Shown piece after piece: positions 1 to 12,100 of a stretch of 64,000 nt of DNA. The notes beneath the pieces are model-generated. The model ran no database searches. It worked only from the letters and a program-made list of their open reading frames with translations, and was not told the origin of the DNA. Position numbers and translations under genes: made by a program. Within the stretch, counting starts at the first letter, position 1; each line of letters starts with the position of its first letter. Where the stretch lies: positions 140,376,690 to 140,440,689 of the forward strand of contig CM048553.1 of the NCBI GenBank assembly GCA_026413225.1, given 5' to 3'. The stretch comes from Otis tarda (lineage: Eukaryota; Chordata; Aves; Otidiformes; Otididae).

Positions 1-15
1 CCGCCAGCCCCTCAG
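1..15 (+). other. MATN2: Probable end of MATN2 exon 1 (5' UTR)
   Basis: The first 15 bases end in CTCAG followed by a strong splice donor GTAAGC at 16-21, inside the CpG island. The next good MATN2 exon begins at 9029 with untranslated sequence before the ATG. A non-coding first exon is also the arrangement I recall for mammalian MATN2. Only the exon end is in the window, and no transcript evidence was available. Confidence 0.45.
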
Positions 16-420
16 GTAAGCCCGGCTCTGCCGCCCGCCCTGCCCCGCCTCGCCATCGCTGACACCTTCGGGGCACGGCCCGCAGCCTGCGGCCACCCCT
101 GCCCCGGGGCCTCGGCTGAGCGGAGGGACGAGCCTGCCCCGCGGCGGCGGTGCCCCCGTGGGGGCCCCTCCGGGTGAAGAGGGGGGCGGCCTAGGAGGAC
201 CCTGCGGGCGGCGGGGGGGTGCAGCGCGGGCGGCAGGGGCCCGGCGGGCAGCGGGAGGCCGAGGCGAGGGGCGGCGGCGGGGTGCGGGGCTGGGTGCGGT
301 GGTCGCCGGGGCGGTTTGCTGCTCGCGGTTCAGCCGCGTGTTTCGGTCCTTGGGACTGCGTGGGTCTGGGCAAACTCCCCGTGTACCCTCTGCTTCCCAG
401 TTCGTGCTTCGGTGACTCGC
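1..420 (+). promoter_or_regulatory. CpG-rich island at the 5' end of MATN2
   Basis: The first 400 or so bases are very G+C rich and full of CpG, unlike the A+T-rich DNA that follows. There is a GC box (GGGCGG) at 184-189. This fits a CpG-island promoter around the first exon. The transcription start is probably to the left of the window, because exon 1 appears to end at 15. No TATA box is seen. Open frames here (for example 158-415) are an effect of G+C richness. Confidence 0.6.
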
Positions 421-1711
421 TTAACAGTGTCTGTGCTGTAAGGGAAAAAAAAACATGGTATTTTAAAATCAGAGCCGAACTTCACCTAGAAACGTTTGTT
501 CGTGAGTAGCCTGCAGGTGTCTTTGCCAGCTTCCAGCAGGACGGGAAGCCCATCATGTACCCACTGCTCGTCCCCGTGCAGTGGGTACAGCTCTCACCTC
601 TGACATGCAGCTGGGAGCCGCTCGGCCTTCCTGAGAGCAGCGGGTTTACTGGAGATGGAGGGAGTGGGGGACGCTTTGCTGCGTGTGATGTACTTACCCT
701 GGAAACCCAGCCTAGATGGTGCTCTTTAATCTTATAAAAGTTGTTGTGGCATCTTTAACAACCTCCCATACCTCTTTCAGAACCAAGGTCTTTCCATGTC
801 AGACTAGCCGCTGTCACTGTGTAGCCATGGGTTAGCGTGGACTCGCAGGAATGCAACCTGCTGATTTGTGTAATACTTCCTAAATGCTTGAGTCTTCTTT
901 TGGGGCCATTGCTCAAGGAGTGAGTGGTCCTGACTGAGATCTGAGAAGGTGATCTGCTGTGTTACACGTTATAGCTGTGCTACTATCAGGCAGCTGACTG
1001 ACTACTTTAGAAGAAATTATTGTACTGAATCCCATCATAAATTCTCCTTAAATCAAGAGCTTAATAAAATACACGTATGACTTTGCCATAAAATCCTATA
1101 AAATCTACAAAATAATTTTTGAATGATACACTTTTCATGTGTCAGCTTTGTGCACTGGATTTTGTAAACATTTCCTAAGGTACTGTATACCACTGTGATT
1201 GTAAGTTTGATTATAAATTTGATTTATTTTATATCTTAAGAAAACGTAGCACTCAGTTACACAAGGCTGCAGCTAAGATCCTCGATCTTGCACTCAGTGT
1301 TCACACCTAATTACTTTACATGAGTATTTCCATTGGCTTCACTGGGATTTCTCACGAACAAACTAACACACGCTTTAGTGCTTATGAGCTGGGAGCCTGG
1401 GACCCAGCTGCAATAGCAAAAGATGTTGTCGTCTAGGCAAACTAGGGAGAGGCTAATCAGATCTAAATACTCTCCCATGACTTATAAACTATCTTCATGG
1501 GAGGGTAGAACACTAAGCACTGCTATTTAATTGTAATCTGGACATCATTAACAAGCTGTTTTTATATAGTGTACTCATTGTTAGATTGTCTTTTCCTTAT
1601 GAGCAAGGAGTATTTGGAATAGAATGGTTTTAATCCCAAAATTATTGTTTTACACCAATGCTGGTACTGGGGTCAGTGTGGGTTTGCAATTAAGTTTCAG
1701 AACTACCATGC

Positions 1712-1735
1712 TTTTTTTTTTTTTTTAAAAAAAAA
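1712..1735. repeat. Poly-T/poly-A junction
   Basis: A run of 15 T is followed directly by nine A, making a low-complexity self-complementary tract in intron 1. No associated element was recognised. Confidence 0.8.
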
Positions 1736-2204
1736 GCCTTTCTATTTGCAATTAACAGTCTGTTATGGTTTGTGACTGCACTTTACAGAGACAAAACTAA
1801 GCAGCCCAACATACATATTATATGTCATATAATATATGCTTTCTTATAAATACCTACTCTTCATGGTAAAAGTTTCTCAGTTTTCCCATGCTACTCTTCT
1901 GGGAACTTTGTGGAAACTCTAATGTCTAGATCAGATTCAGAACCAGAAAGTACAAATGAGTTTTCCCCAAAAGAACAAGATAATGAAAAGGTCTATTGTC
2001 CAAGTGGGAACTGAAGAAAATCATAACATGGAGATTGATGCTGTCATAAAATAAGAATTCCCACTGCTAAAGCTTGCTGTCTGACCACTGGAAACTATGC
2101 AGAGTAAACCATACTATGGGTGCACTGTTCTACAGCATCACCGTTAAACTTTATATGGTGAGTCTCTGAAGTTACTGAAATGGTCGTCAGCTTCAGCTCT
2201 GACC

Positions 2205-2262
2205 TGATGTGCTACAGAGGTCCTTTCTGACGTACATTATTCCATGATTCTGTAATTTAGGA
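2205..2262 (+). repeat. Decayed CR1 LINE 3' tail (possible)
   Basis: The stretch has the pattern of a CR1 3' end: a short 'gaggtcctttctgac' segment and then a terminal ATTCCATGATTCTGTA motif. It is short and degraded, so the call rests on the terminal octamer-like repeats. Confidence 0.45.
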
Positions 2263-3239
2263 GTTACTAGTTTTACAACAGTGATATCAGGAAGTCTATA
2301 TGTGAATTAGGTAAATGACTTTAAAATGACTAATAGATCCCTTAATGTTTCCCAGCATTAGATTGTGCTCATCTAACCTATTTCATTAAAGTTGTAGAAA
2401 GTTAAGTTATACATGTAGTACATATACTCTAAGCCCTTTAAATAACTGAGTCCGTTGTGTAAAAGTTCTACAGTGATATTTACACCTCCAGTAAAATTTA
2501 ATGCTGATCTTTGCTCTTTCTGATACACCGTATGTTTTGGTGTGTATACTCATAAAGACGTGTGTGTGCTTATCTGACCTCTGTGCTTGGGTAGGCAAGC
2601 TCTTTTTCCCCTATCCCCAACACTCTTCTGACAGCTTCCGGAATGTGGTTGCCCTCCGTATCCTGTAGCACCTTCAGCTACACTCTGCGTATGGGTACTC
2701 ATGTACGGTGTTGGGTTTGTGGGAACATTTGGCTGACTACCAAGTGTCACTCATCTGCCTTCTAGGAACTGCTCGATAATACATTTTGGGTCTTCCCTTT
2801 ACTAAAAGTTTCAAAATCTAAGTTAATTTAGTCCACTGACACCTTTGATTATATTACTTCAGGATGCAACTGAGCTGTGGGCATTTGTAGCAGCAGTCAC
2901 AAGCTGGAAGACTTTGTGAATCTGTGATTGTCATCCTGTTCCCATCACTATGCAGACGTGTCTGGAACAGGCAGATTGCCATCACATGCTAGGATCATGC
3001 CCTTCTGCGGACAAAACAACAACGTGTGGCCGTAAAACTTCCTGTCAGGAAGTAGACCTTCATGGACCCATGCAAAGAATTTGTCCCAGGCTTCTTGTGC
3101 CGGAGTACGCGACTTCTGGTCCTAAACCTACTGCAGATTTGGGTTACTCCTGCTGCCTGGACATTCATTATTTTAGATTCATAAAAGACCGATGTTGCCA
3201 AGTCAGCAGTTTTATCATTGTGGTGGCTTGCTGTGCTAC

Positions 3240-3343
3240 ATCACTTCAGGACATGGTTTAGTAGGCATAGTGGTGTTAGGTTGATGGTTGGACTTGATGA
3301 TCTTGGAGGTCTTTTCCAACCTTAAAGTTTTTATGATTCTGTA
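3240..3343 (+). repeat. CR1 LINE 3' fragment, plus strand
   Basis: It contains the CR1 3' UTR words 'ttcaggacatggtttagt', 'ggttggacttgatgatctt' and 'ggtcttttccaacctt', then ends in TATGATTCTGTA. The same words occur on the opposite strand at 18857-18960, so the two copies belong to one subfamily. It is a 5'-truncated non-LTR retrotransposon fragment with no coding capacity. Confidence 0.85.
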
Positions 3344-5427
3344 CTATGAAAGCTGTTTGCATTTGGGTTGTCTATCTCAAAATAGACCTGAATTACTCAT
3401 GGACTTTTAGGTAATGAGTTTCCCAGAGTCGTCTGATACTACTGACATCATGAATGGCCGAAGTTAGTTTCAAGAGGCTGAAAAATGTGTTAACAAGGCA
3501 GTACCGCTCTGCTATTTTGCAGGACTTGGTGCAGTGGTGGGTAGCTTGATACGCTCGTTTGCACATAGTGCCTGCAATCAGGCTTGAGGAGGAGATGAGG
3601 AATTTACAAACTTAGGGCACCTGCAACCTAGTTCCTTCTTCATTATTTAACCATATCGGTGAGATGCAGTTGACATTCATGCTTTAGGGGAGTTCTACCT
3701 GTCTTGTGCTGCTGAGCCTAGTGAAGCCCTCCTTGTGCAGCAACAAGTCGCAGAAAATCCAGTGCATCATTTGGTGGAACAGAATGACAGTGGAGTGCTC
3801 CTTTGTAAGGATGAAGGCAAGATGGCGCTTCTTGCTAATGTGCTAAGTATCATCCTCCTGATTGTGTCCAGCTGCCCCCACACAACACCCGTGTAGCTGG
3901 GGACAGATATCTTCTGATGTTTGGCTCTGTGGGATTCTAGCTGTTTTTCTGAACTGGAAAATGCCCATGTCAGCAACTCGTCCAGAAAGACGAAGGAAAT
4001 TGTTAATACGCTATGTCCTGATACCCATGCCACACACAGTGATTTTAATGAGTAATGGACCAGTAATGTGTGGATAGTGAAGAAATGCTGGCTTGTGGAC
4101 GGTGAAGTACCTTGAACATGTTGTAACTGGTAGTTAGCAGGGCTTTACAGTGCCTGCTGTCCTGAATTTTTTTAATCTCCGAGATGATGGGATTGAGAAT
4201 GAGATGTTTTGTGGCTTTCATGTAATAAGAGCTCGTGGGTTTTCCGAGTAACTCACTGTGCTTGCTAAGCTGGGGACGTATTGACACATATAGATCACTT
4301 GCAGTTCCTTTAACTTCAGTAAAAGCTTTTGATTTGATCGCAGTTTCCTATTATTTTTTTAAATGGGTAGACAATAAGGAGTGCTGAAAGAACGTCAGAA
4401 TGTTTTCCCTTTTATGCAGTTATGTTCTTTATAACTTAAAACCACTGAAGTTAGATCTACTGGCAGCTTGAAAGTAAATGGCTGTGTCTTTTAACTATTA
4501 AACAAGGAAAGACTGAGAGAGCCTCATAATGGTAACAACCGCTGCCACTGGTGCTTTTTTTGTCTTCCCTTTCCTCCCTGTCTATGGTGAGAAATTATAT
4601 ATAGGGTTCAAGAGAGTGGCTACTATCTGCAGTTACTAAAGATGTTGATGATCCAAGTAACTGCTGAGAATTTCCCCTTCTGTGCATTTTACCAGTTTTG
4701 GTGGCAGCTGGAGAAGATGGAGAGGTTGGGGGTTGTGGAGTTCATGTTTCTTCTGATTTAGCCTCAGAAGGGAACTTGTTCTGCAAGATGAGGAAGGAGA
4801 TGACCCAGAGGAGCAGGAGGCATGAGGTGAAACATATCACTACCCTGGTTTTCCAATTTCTTTTTCAGCATGATCTGCTCAGCAACGACAGGTACATTTT
4901 TAAGGTACCTGAATGAAAAAAAAAGGCAGCCATCCAGCCAATGGAAGGGTTTCCTGATTCTGTGTGGAAGAAATTTCCCTGAAGTGGGATGAGAGATGGA
5001 AGGACACTGACTTCAGCATGAGCCACAGAGCATTTCTTCTCCCTTGACATTATTTAAGAGTTATTGCTGTGAAGAGAACAAATCTTAATAGCATGCACCG
5101 TGCAGTGCAGAAGGTCGTTGATTTATCACCACTGACCCTGAATGTTCAGTAGTGTCTGTCCAAAACAGCATCAATCCCTTATGAGGAGACTTTGCTATTT
5201 GAAAGAGTAGAAACAGGCTTGTGTTGTTTGAGTGCTGTCCAGCAAAGGAAATAGGTATTTTAAAGATGACATCTCAGTTTCATTTTTCAGTATTCTTACA
5301 CTGTAGTTCATGAAAACTGAAAATCCATAATAGTGCATCAGAAAAATTTTTCTGTTGCATGGGTATATAACTAAGCAAGCACAGGTAAAAGTGATAAGAA
5401 AACACCATGGAAATATTTAGCTCTTGA

Positions 5428-6273
5428 CTAGCAGCCAGTTAGGGAGCAAGGGAAGCCTGAAGAGAACAAGAGAGCCTGTCCATTTACTTGCCGTCTTCTA
5501 GGAGGATCTCCTCCTTTACACCAAACTTCTTCAAGCCAGCTGCAGATATTGCAAGCAGTCCTCACCAGATTGTACCTCTGAGCAGCAGTTGCCTGTTCTC
5601 TGTTAGGAATTTCTTCCCATGTCCAGCAGAGCAGGGTGCTGCACTGGCTGCTCCAAGGTTGCTGTAAAAGCCCTGCATCGGACCGTCTTCTTCCTCTCTC
5701 CATGGGTAGGAGAATGGAGCAGCGGAAGCCAGCGCATCTGGTGCTCAACCTGGTTGAGCCCCATGGATTACCACACCTCCTCTTGGTGTCTTTTGCCTTT
5801 GAGGTGTTTGGGATGTTTGTCATATAATGACTTGGTCTTGGGTCTGCCATGGGGAGCTGGCTCCTGATGGTATAATGCTGTATATTCCTGCTGCGACAGC
5901 TGGAATCAAAGTGCTTGAAACATATTTTCCAGGTAGCCACAAAAATACATGTTTGTAAGTTTGGTGCTTTGGGAATGTGTTCGCAGCTGGTAGAGCAAGG
6001 GTTAGCCAGCGATGTGAAGCTAAAATGGGCTGTGCCAGCAGCCTGGCTTAGCCTGCTGGTAAAATGAGGTGTTAAATACCAAATGTGGGGCAATAAACAC
6101 CATCCGACTTCTGGAGTGAGGACAGGGGACCTTGCAGAAGACCCAGAAAATAAGCAGAGAACTGTGGGAGGACTGTATGCAGAGAAGCCGTGCAACCACA
6201 ATACAAACTGGTCATGTAAAAATGCAAGCAGCAGTGGACACAAATATGTACCTGGAGCTAGAGCAAAGCACAC
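5428..6273 (-). other. Long antisense open frame of unknown nature in intron 1
   Basis: The minus strand is open for 281 codons from ATG to stop, which is long for intronic DNA. The predicted peptide is rich in Ser, Cys, Pro, Thr and Arg. I recognise no domain, no signal peptide followed by a coherent fold, and no flanking splice pattern. The segment is G+C richer than its surroundings. It could be a chance open frame, a decayed repeat or an unspliced antisense exon. I do not call it a gene. Confidence 0.2.
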
Positions 6274-9028
6274 AAATCCAGGCTGCCATCACCTCAGGAA
6301 AGCAGCACAGAAGCTTTCAGTGTGGATGAAAGGGTGGCAACAGGCTTGGATCAGTGGCATCTGTTATCAAAGTGTTTTGTGAGGGTAGGAGTGTGTTGAT
6401 AATAGATTTTTTTTTTTTTAAACGAGAACTGGATCTTTTTTTTTGGTGGAACTATAAGTAGCCTTATTTTCTGGTTATCAGACTGGTAAAGATACTGAGA
6501 TCTAAAGATCTAAGGTTTCTGAATCAAAATGAAATACTATTGAACAATAGAAGTTATGTTAAATTTGAATAAAAACATCCCCAGAGAATTAGGCACTATT
6601 ATTGAATGCTTCTGTTTCTTTAGTAGCCCTCCTTTACTTTTCAAATGAACTGGTAAAACCATACAAAACTGAATCAGAATTTGGTGACAGCTATTGAATA
6701 CTTCTGTAGGCATTTTGGTTTATATGATCACTAATCATACGATATTTACGTGCCATATAAACATTTTCCTAACAGAATGCAAAGACTTAAAATCACAGCA
6801 AACAAACACTTTGTTTTTTCTTATTTCTGAAGTTGCCTGGGGACAGTTGTAAGCCTAGTGCATTTGAAAGTGCTACCAAATATCAAAAATTGCTACAAAG
6901 GTATAAAATATGTTAAGTGCCAGCATGTCAGAGGGTTTAGTTTGGGGTACTTTGCAGAGCTGGTAGGACTGTCCTGAGCCACTTCTTTATCTTGGTTTTC
7001 TTTGGCATCGTGCTCTAATGGATGGTTCAGTGACACGTGAAGGTGCTCTGGCACAGTATCTTTGGTTCTCAATGTGCCGTCAGGAACAGGTAAAGTGACT
7101 GTTTAGGATGGATAGGAAGGAGGGATGAGTTAGGGCACTGATAGCTAGGTAACAGCCAGATAGCCCTTTTGAACAAGCTGTTCATACCTGGTTCCTGTGA
7201 CAGCCTTGCAAATAAGTAGGAGAAGTATTTCTCTACGCTCCGTAGCTCTCTGAGCATGGGCTCTGTGTTTCTAAAGCATTGGTGCTAGAACTGGCATGTA
7301 TCCTCAGCGTTCATTTGCCCTGTGTGCTGAAGGAAGAGGCCAAAGAGAAAGGAGGCCGCCTTGCAGAGCGTGCGTGCTGCTGATGTCCAGAGAAGTGAGG
7401 AGACAACCTGGGAGAAGCTTTCATCGTTAGTCAGCAGTAACAACTGTTGCCTCCAGCAACATTTTGTCCTATTTTCAGGGGTGTGTGCTGTTCGTAGTGT
7501 CCATCTGTTTCTGACTAGAGTGCTGGAAATACTCTACCGATAATAACATACAGCTGTCCATGCTGCTAGGGCTCAAAAAATTAAATTTTTGTGGACACTA
7601 TTATAGGTGTCAGCTATTTACATACATCTCTTTCCTAGTTTGAACCTCCTTAAGTCACGTTTTGCCTGTTATTGAATAATATGAAATGTTTAAGCCAGGC
7701 TGGGCATTTCGAGTGCAAAAACTCAGTTCATTTTGCTCTCTGGCATATACACAAGAACATTATGTTCATGTTTGGGGATGCTGAGTAGGATACACAAAAG
7801 GAAAAATAGATTGATAGACAGAAAAATAAATCAATGTGTAATGATTGTGTTGGGATAGCCTGAAGAATAATATATAAAATCCCCTTTTTAGAGAGAAAAT
7901 ATTACTCAGAATATTATATTCTGCCAGTGAGTAAAAAAAAAAAAAAATCAATTATCTTTCTGAACTGAGGCATTTAGTTGCCTTCTGTTATAGATCTGTG
8001 GCTATATCTGTCCTGTGAAAATTGTTACTTAACCAATAATTACTGTTAAAGCGTGTGCTGCTTATAAAGTTTCCACTCAGTTTCAGGTAGAACAGTTCTT
8101 TGTTGTGGAAGTGGGTAGTTTTATCCATCTCTTGTGCACGTAGACTAAGCTTCATTGTATCACCAGTTCCAAGGCTGAACCTAGCTCCTGTGAGATGCTC
8201 TCTTCACAACCCACAACAGTAAAGTTTTTGGGAGAAAATAGACGGAATCGTCATCTGAGGAAGCCCACCAACAGGGGACGTGGCCAGAAGATGAGCCTTC
8301 AGCATGTCCGTCTTAGCTTTCTGTTTGTGAGCAGAGTCAGCAGTGGCTTTTCATGGTGTCTTAGCAAGCTCCTGTGTTGGAATAATCTCTTAGTGTAGGA
8401 ATTTTGCCTGTTAATTTGTTCTTCTGTATGACAAAACTTCTCCATAACCTTTGGCAAGCTCATTGCCAGTCCTCAGAAGTCTCCTTGAGTAAACAAGATT
8501 CATTCTGCACTGTTATCTTCATGCTAGCAACTACAGACATTCTTCTGAAAAGGAAGCATAAGCTGTCACCAGTTCTCATTTATAGTTACTGCTTCTGGAA
8601 TATATTCCTTACTCTTGTTTTAGTTCTTGAAGATTTTCTGAAGCAAGTATCCCTCAGACTACAAAAACCATGAAACTTCTGAAAAAATGCAAGAGTGCTG
8701 AGTAGAATAATGAAAATGTATTTGCGTCCTCCTCGAAGCTGTTTATGCTGACAGACTGACTGAAACAAAATTCCTTTTATTGCTTTAAAAATATTTTATT
8801 ATTATGAATGACTGTTAAAGTTGATATATTTAAAATGTTAACTATGAACTTCAACTAATGATACTTATAAACACTATGCATGGTCTGCTAACTGCTCCTT
8901 GATTATGTAGCTCTTCTTTCTTGAAGGTGTAGGTGTTTTTCCATGCTGGTGTATTTGCATGTTTGTGTCTGACGGTTTGTGTCTTTTGTGTAATCAAAGA
9001 GCTCATCCCCTTCTCTCCTTTATTGCAG

Positions 9029-9197
9029 TTTCACATCCTTGAATGTTCTTCTGTTTCTTCAAAAATGAAGAAAATGATTGCTTGCTTCTTTTTGCTACTT
9101 GGACATACTCTGCTTTCTGCTGTCTCTGTCACGGCAAAAGATCTCCTTAGAGGACATTTCACCCGACGAAGGGATGTTAACTCACTGTCTCTACTAG
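9029..9197 (+). CDS. MATN2: MATN2 exon 2: 5' UTR end, start codon, signal peptide
   Basis: The acceptor is tattgCAG at 9028 and the donor GTAAGT at 9198. The first ATG is at 9065, with A at -3. A second in-frame ATG follows three codons later. I choose the first because the known human protein also begins M-x-K-M. The reading frame has no stop between the acceptor and the ATG, but no ATG either. The exon encodes residues 1-44: MKK, a hydrophobic core ([16 protein letters not shown]), a likely cleavage site after VTA (about residue 24), then a basic segment with RRR. It ends in phase 1. Confidence 0.93.
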
Positions 9198-12100
9198 GTA
9201 AGTTAAAAAAAAAAAAAAAACCCAAACACCACCACCAAAGGCCATCTCAAATACCAGCAATAAAAGGCGCGAGCGGCTGACTGAACCTTGGCTGAGTTAG
9301 TTTATAATGAAAAGGAGATTGCCATTTGCAAGCAGGAATATGAGAAGGTTTGTTGAAAGAGGGTGTTTACTTTTGGAGTACCAGATCTACTTTATGTAAG
9401 TGGTATGAAATAAATATTTACTACAGCATTAGTGTCTTGGGAGAAGGACCTTATTTTCACTGTTTAGAGAAAATCTGGATTGGTCCACGGAGGTTTTGTC
9501 AAAGCTGCCTTTTACCGTGCCAGCAAGTTTTAGCTGTCTATGTGTAGGTGCTGTGCACAATGATGATTGAATGGAATCAGAGGGTTGTCATTACATTACT
9601 TGATGTTAAGCCTTTGATTTGGTCAGGTTAATTTTATTTATAATGAGTAGCTCATTTTTCTCTTTTGCCAAAAATCTGAGGAGAGGACCTAGCAGTTTTA
9701 GCTTGCGACTGTCATATTTTAAAACATAAGTTTCATCTCTCTCTCATTGATAGTTGCCTGTGTGTCATCAAGCAATTTGCTGGTCAACTTTTTCGTCTGC
9801 TAACAGTTCATGACTTAGAATAGTTTTCTTTTGCTCATTGTTTAAAGTAATTGTCAGATGATGAAAATATAGCATGGATGGGGCTTTGGACACGGCCCAT
9901 CGTTAGGGATTCATGATACACATCAGCAGTAGATCTACTCAGATATCTCTCTCCAGCCACTGGGAGACGTTAAGTGGGCTCTTCCCTGGAAAGGTGACCT
10001 AACCTAGGTGAACATGAGGAATGTGACATGTCCTGCAGAAGATATATTTGGAAGAAAGAAAAAGAAAGCAAGCCAGAACATGGGAGAATGGGTGTCAGAG
10101 AGGGGAGCACCAAGTTTTATGAGTGAAACTCTTCTCCAGACAAAATCTAATCTTTTAAATATGTAAAGCTCTGTGAAGTACCATTCACAATCTGTCCTTT
10201 ATGAACTTAAAACCATTGGTTTTCAATTCCTGTAGAAGAAAGTTAAGCCAAATTACAACAGATTTCCCTTTCTTATTCGTGTTTCTCAAAACTAATACAT
10301 GTGATCTTGAGACACTTGAGGTTTTGCAACTGAAGGCTGAAAACCACAGCTCTGGAGATCTAGTCCGTCAAAAAATATGAGTGTGGAACAGCAAAGAGAA
10401 AGACTCGCATTCAGACCTTACTGAGCGAGGCTCTCAAACTTTCTAAAATCCTAAATTCTAAAATGTAATTAAACAACAGCCACTTCAATATTTTAGGATT
10501 CTCAGCAAATACTCTAAGTGAGCTTGTTTAAGAAATAAACTATTTGTCTTTCTAGAAAATGAACACAGTGGCAAGGTGTTATCTGGAGAAACTGAAACGT
10601 ATTCTGTTTCTCAGCTTGCCTTTTTTCCCTATGATTTTTTAAATTGCTTTTATAGCCTCTTTTTCTTATTTTAAATAGTGGAAAATATATCAAAAGAATT
10701 AGCACTCGATATAAATCAAAATGTATAGATTAGATTATTTCTTTCTTTCTTCAAAAGCCAAGAGATTTGTGCCCTATATTTGGAAAATTCTGGATCCCCG
10801 AATAGTTTGGCATGTGCAGGATGCAAACAATTCTGGCAGCTCTGGCTGAAAGAACCTTTTCAAGACATTAAATGATGCAAGAAACTTGGGACATTCTCTG
10901 GTCCAGCCCATAAAAGTACGTGGCAGTCTGGAGTCAGACTCTTGGGCCTTGCATTCTGTTAGAATAAATTAGGTCACCTACTTCAGATTCAGCAGCACAT
11001 ATAAACAGTGGCATGGTTAAAACGTGCCTCTCTGTAAAGAACAGAATGTGTAAAATGCATGCCACTCTGCTGGAAAGCTGTAGTGTTCCTTAAGTGACAT
11101 GAGAAAGAACGGGGCCAAAGCGTGATCTCAGTGACATGAAGTCTATTGACTTAATAAAATAACTCCAGAATTAACAGCAATTTAACAGGGATTAGAAGCT
11201 GTCCCATTCTATATAATATGTATATTATAAATAATGGTGGCAATGACAGTTGCTACTGTTGTGGAAAGACTTGGTTGGCAGGCAAAAGTGAGCAGTATAA
11301 CTGCAAAGAACCACAGATACCTGGAAAAGTAATAAAAGTTCAGGTTGAGTTTTTTTGGAGGGGAGGGAGGACAGGGTCTCTATATTTTTAGGATTAAAAT
11401 GGAGGATTGTGCTATGTAAATGTTAGTAGTGTTAAAATAATTTTATCCCTTTTTTCTTCATTTTACCAATTTTTAAAACAAGTGTACTGCTGTGCTAACT
11501 ATTTACTGGTAAAATACTAGCAGTGTCCATGTACAGAAGTAAAAATCCTTGCTCCAGGAAGCTGATAACACAAGTAAGCAAAATGGAATGGACAAAAACT
11601 CCTGTGGGATTGTCCACATAGAGATAAAAGTACATTGGCATCCAGCTTTAGGAGGATTAAATTTTTCGGCAGCCATACAGCAATACTTCATAGATTTCTT
11701 AATTGTCTTTTGAGGGCTAATAACTTATATGTTTTAGAAAAGGTTTCAGAAGGAATGAGCTATGTCTTTTTGATGTTTTTCTTATCTCCAGTCTTTCTGC
11801 TAAACCTCAACATGTGTTGTTTTAATTTGGCAGATCTTTGCATCACTTATTATTATTTAAAATTTTTATTACCAGAGCTAATAATTTCCATTAAAGATCT
11901 AAAATCTTTTGTGCAAAGATCGATTGGACGTTATATTTTTGGAACTCTCTCTTTGTGGCCCTTGAAAGCCAAACTGCTTTGCAGGTTTTTCTTCCTTTAA
12001 ACATCGAAACAAACTTCAAAGTAGTTAAAACTTGTCAATTGTGACCATTTAATTAAATTCTTAACATTTTCTTAAATCTTTCTTGCAACATATTAGTTGT

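Larger units (their letters stand above)
16..9028 (+). other. MATN2: Intron 1 (about 9 kb), with repeats
   Basis: No coding exon was found. It holds the downstream part of the CpG island, a T15/A9 junction at 1712-1735, an old CR1 3' tail near 2205-2262, a clearer CR1 3' end at 3240-3343, and a G+C-richer stretch at about 5430-6380 that carries a 281-codon antisense open frame of unknown meaning. The rest is ordinary A+T-rich intron. It ends in a polypyrimidine tract and CAG at 9028. Confidence 0.7.

Noticed and set aside
158-509. Overlapping Gly/Arg/Ala-rich open frames at the left edge
   Set aside because: They arise from CpG-island composition, show no domain, and lie just inside the presumed intron 1 after a strong donor.
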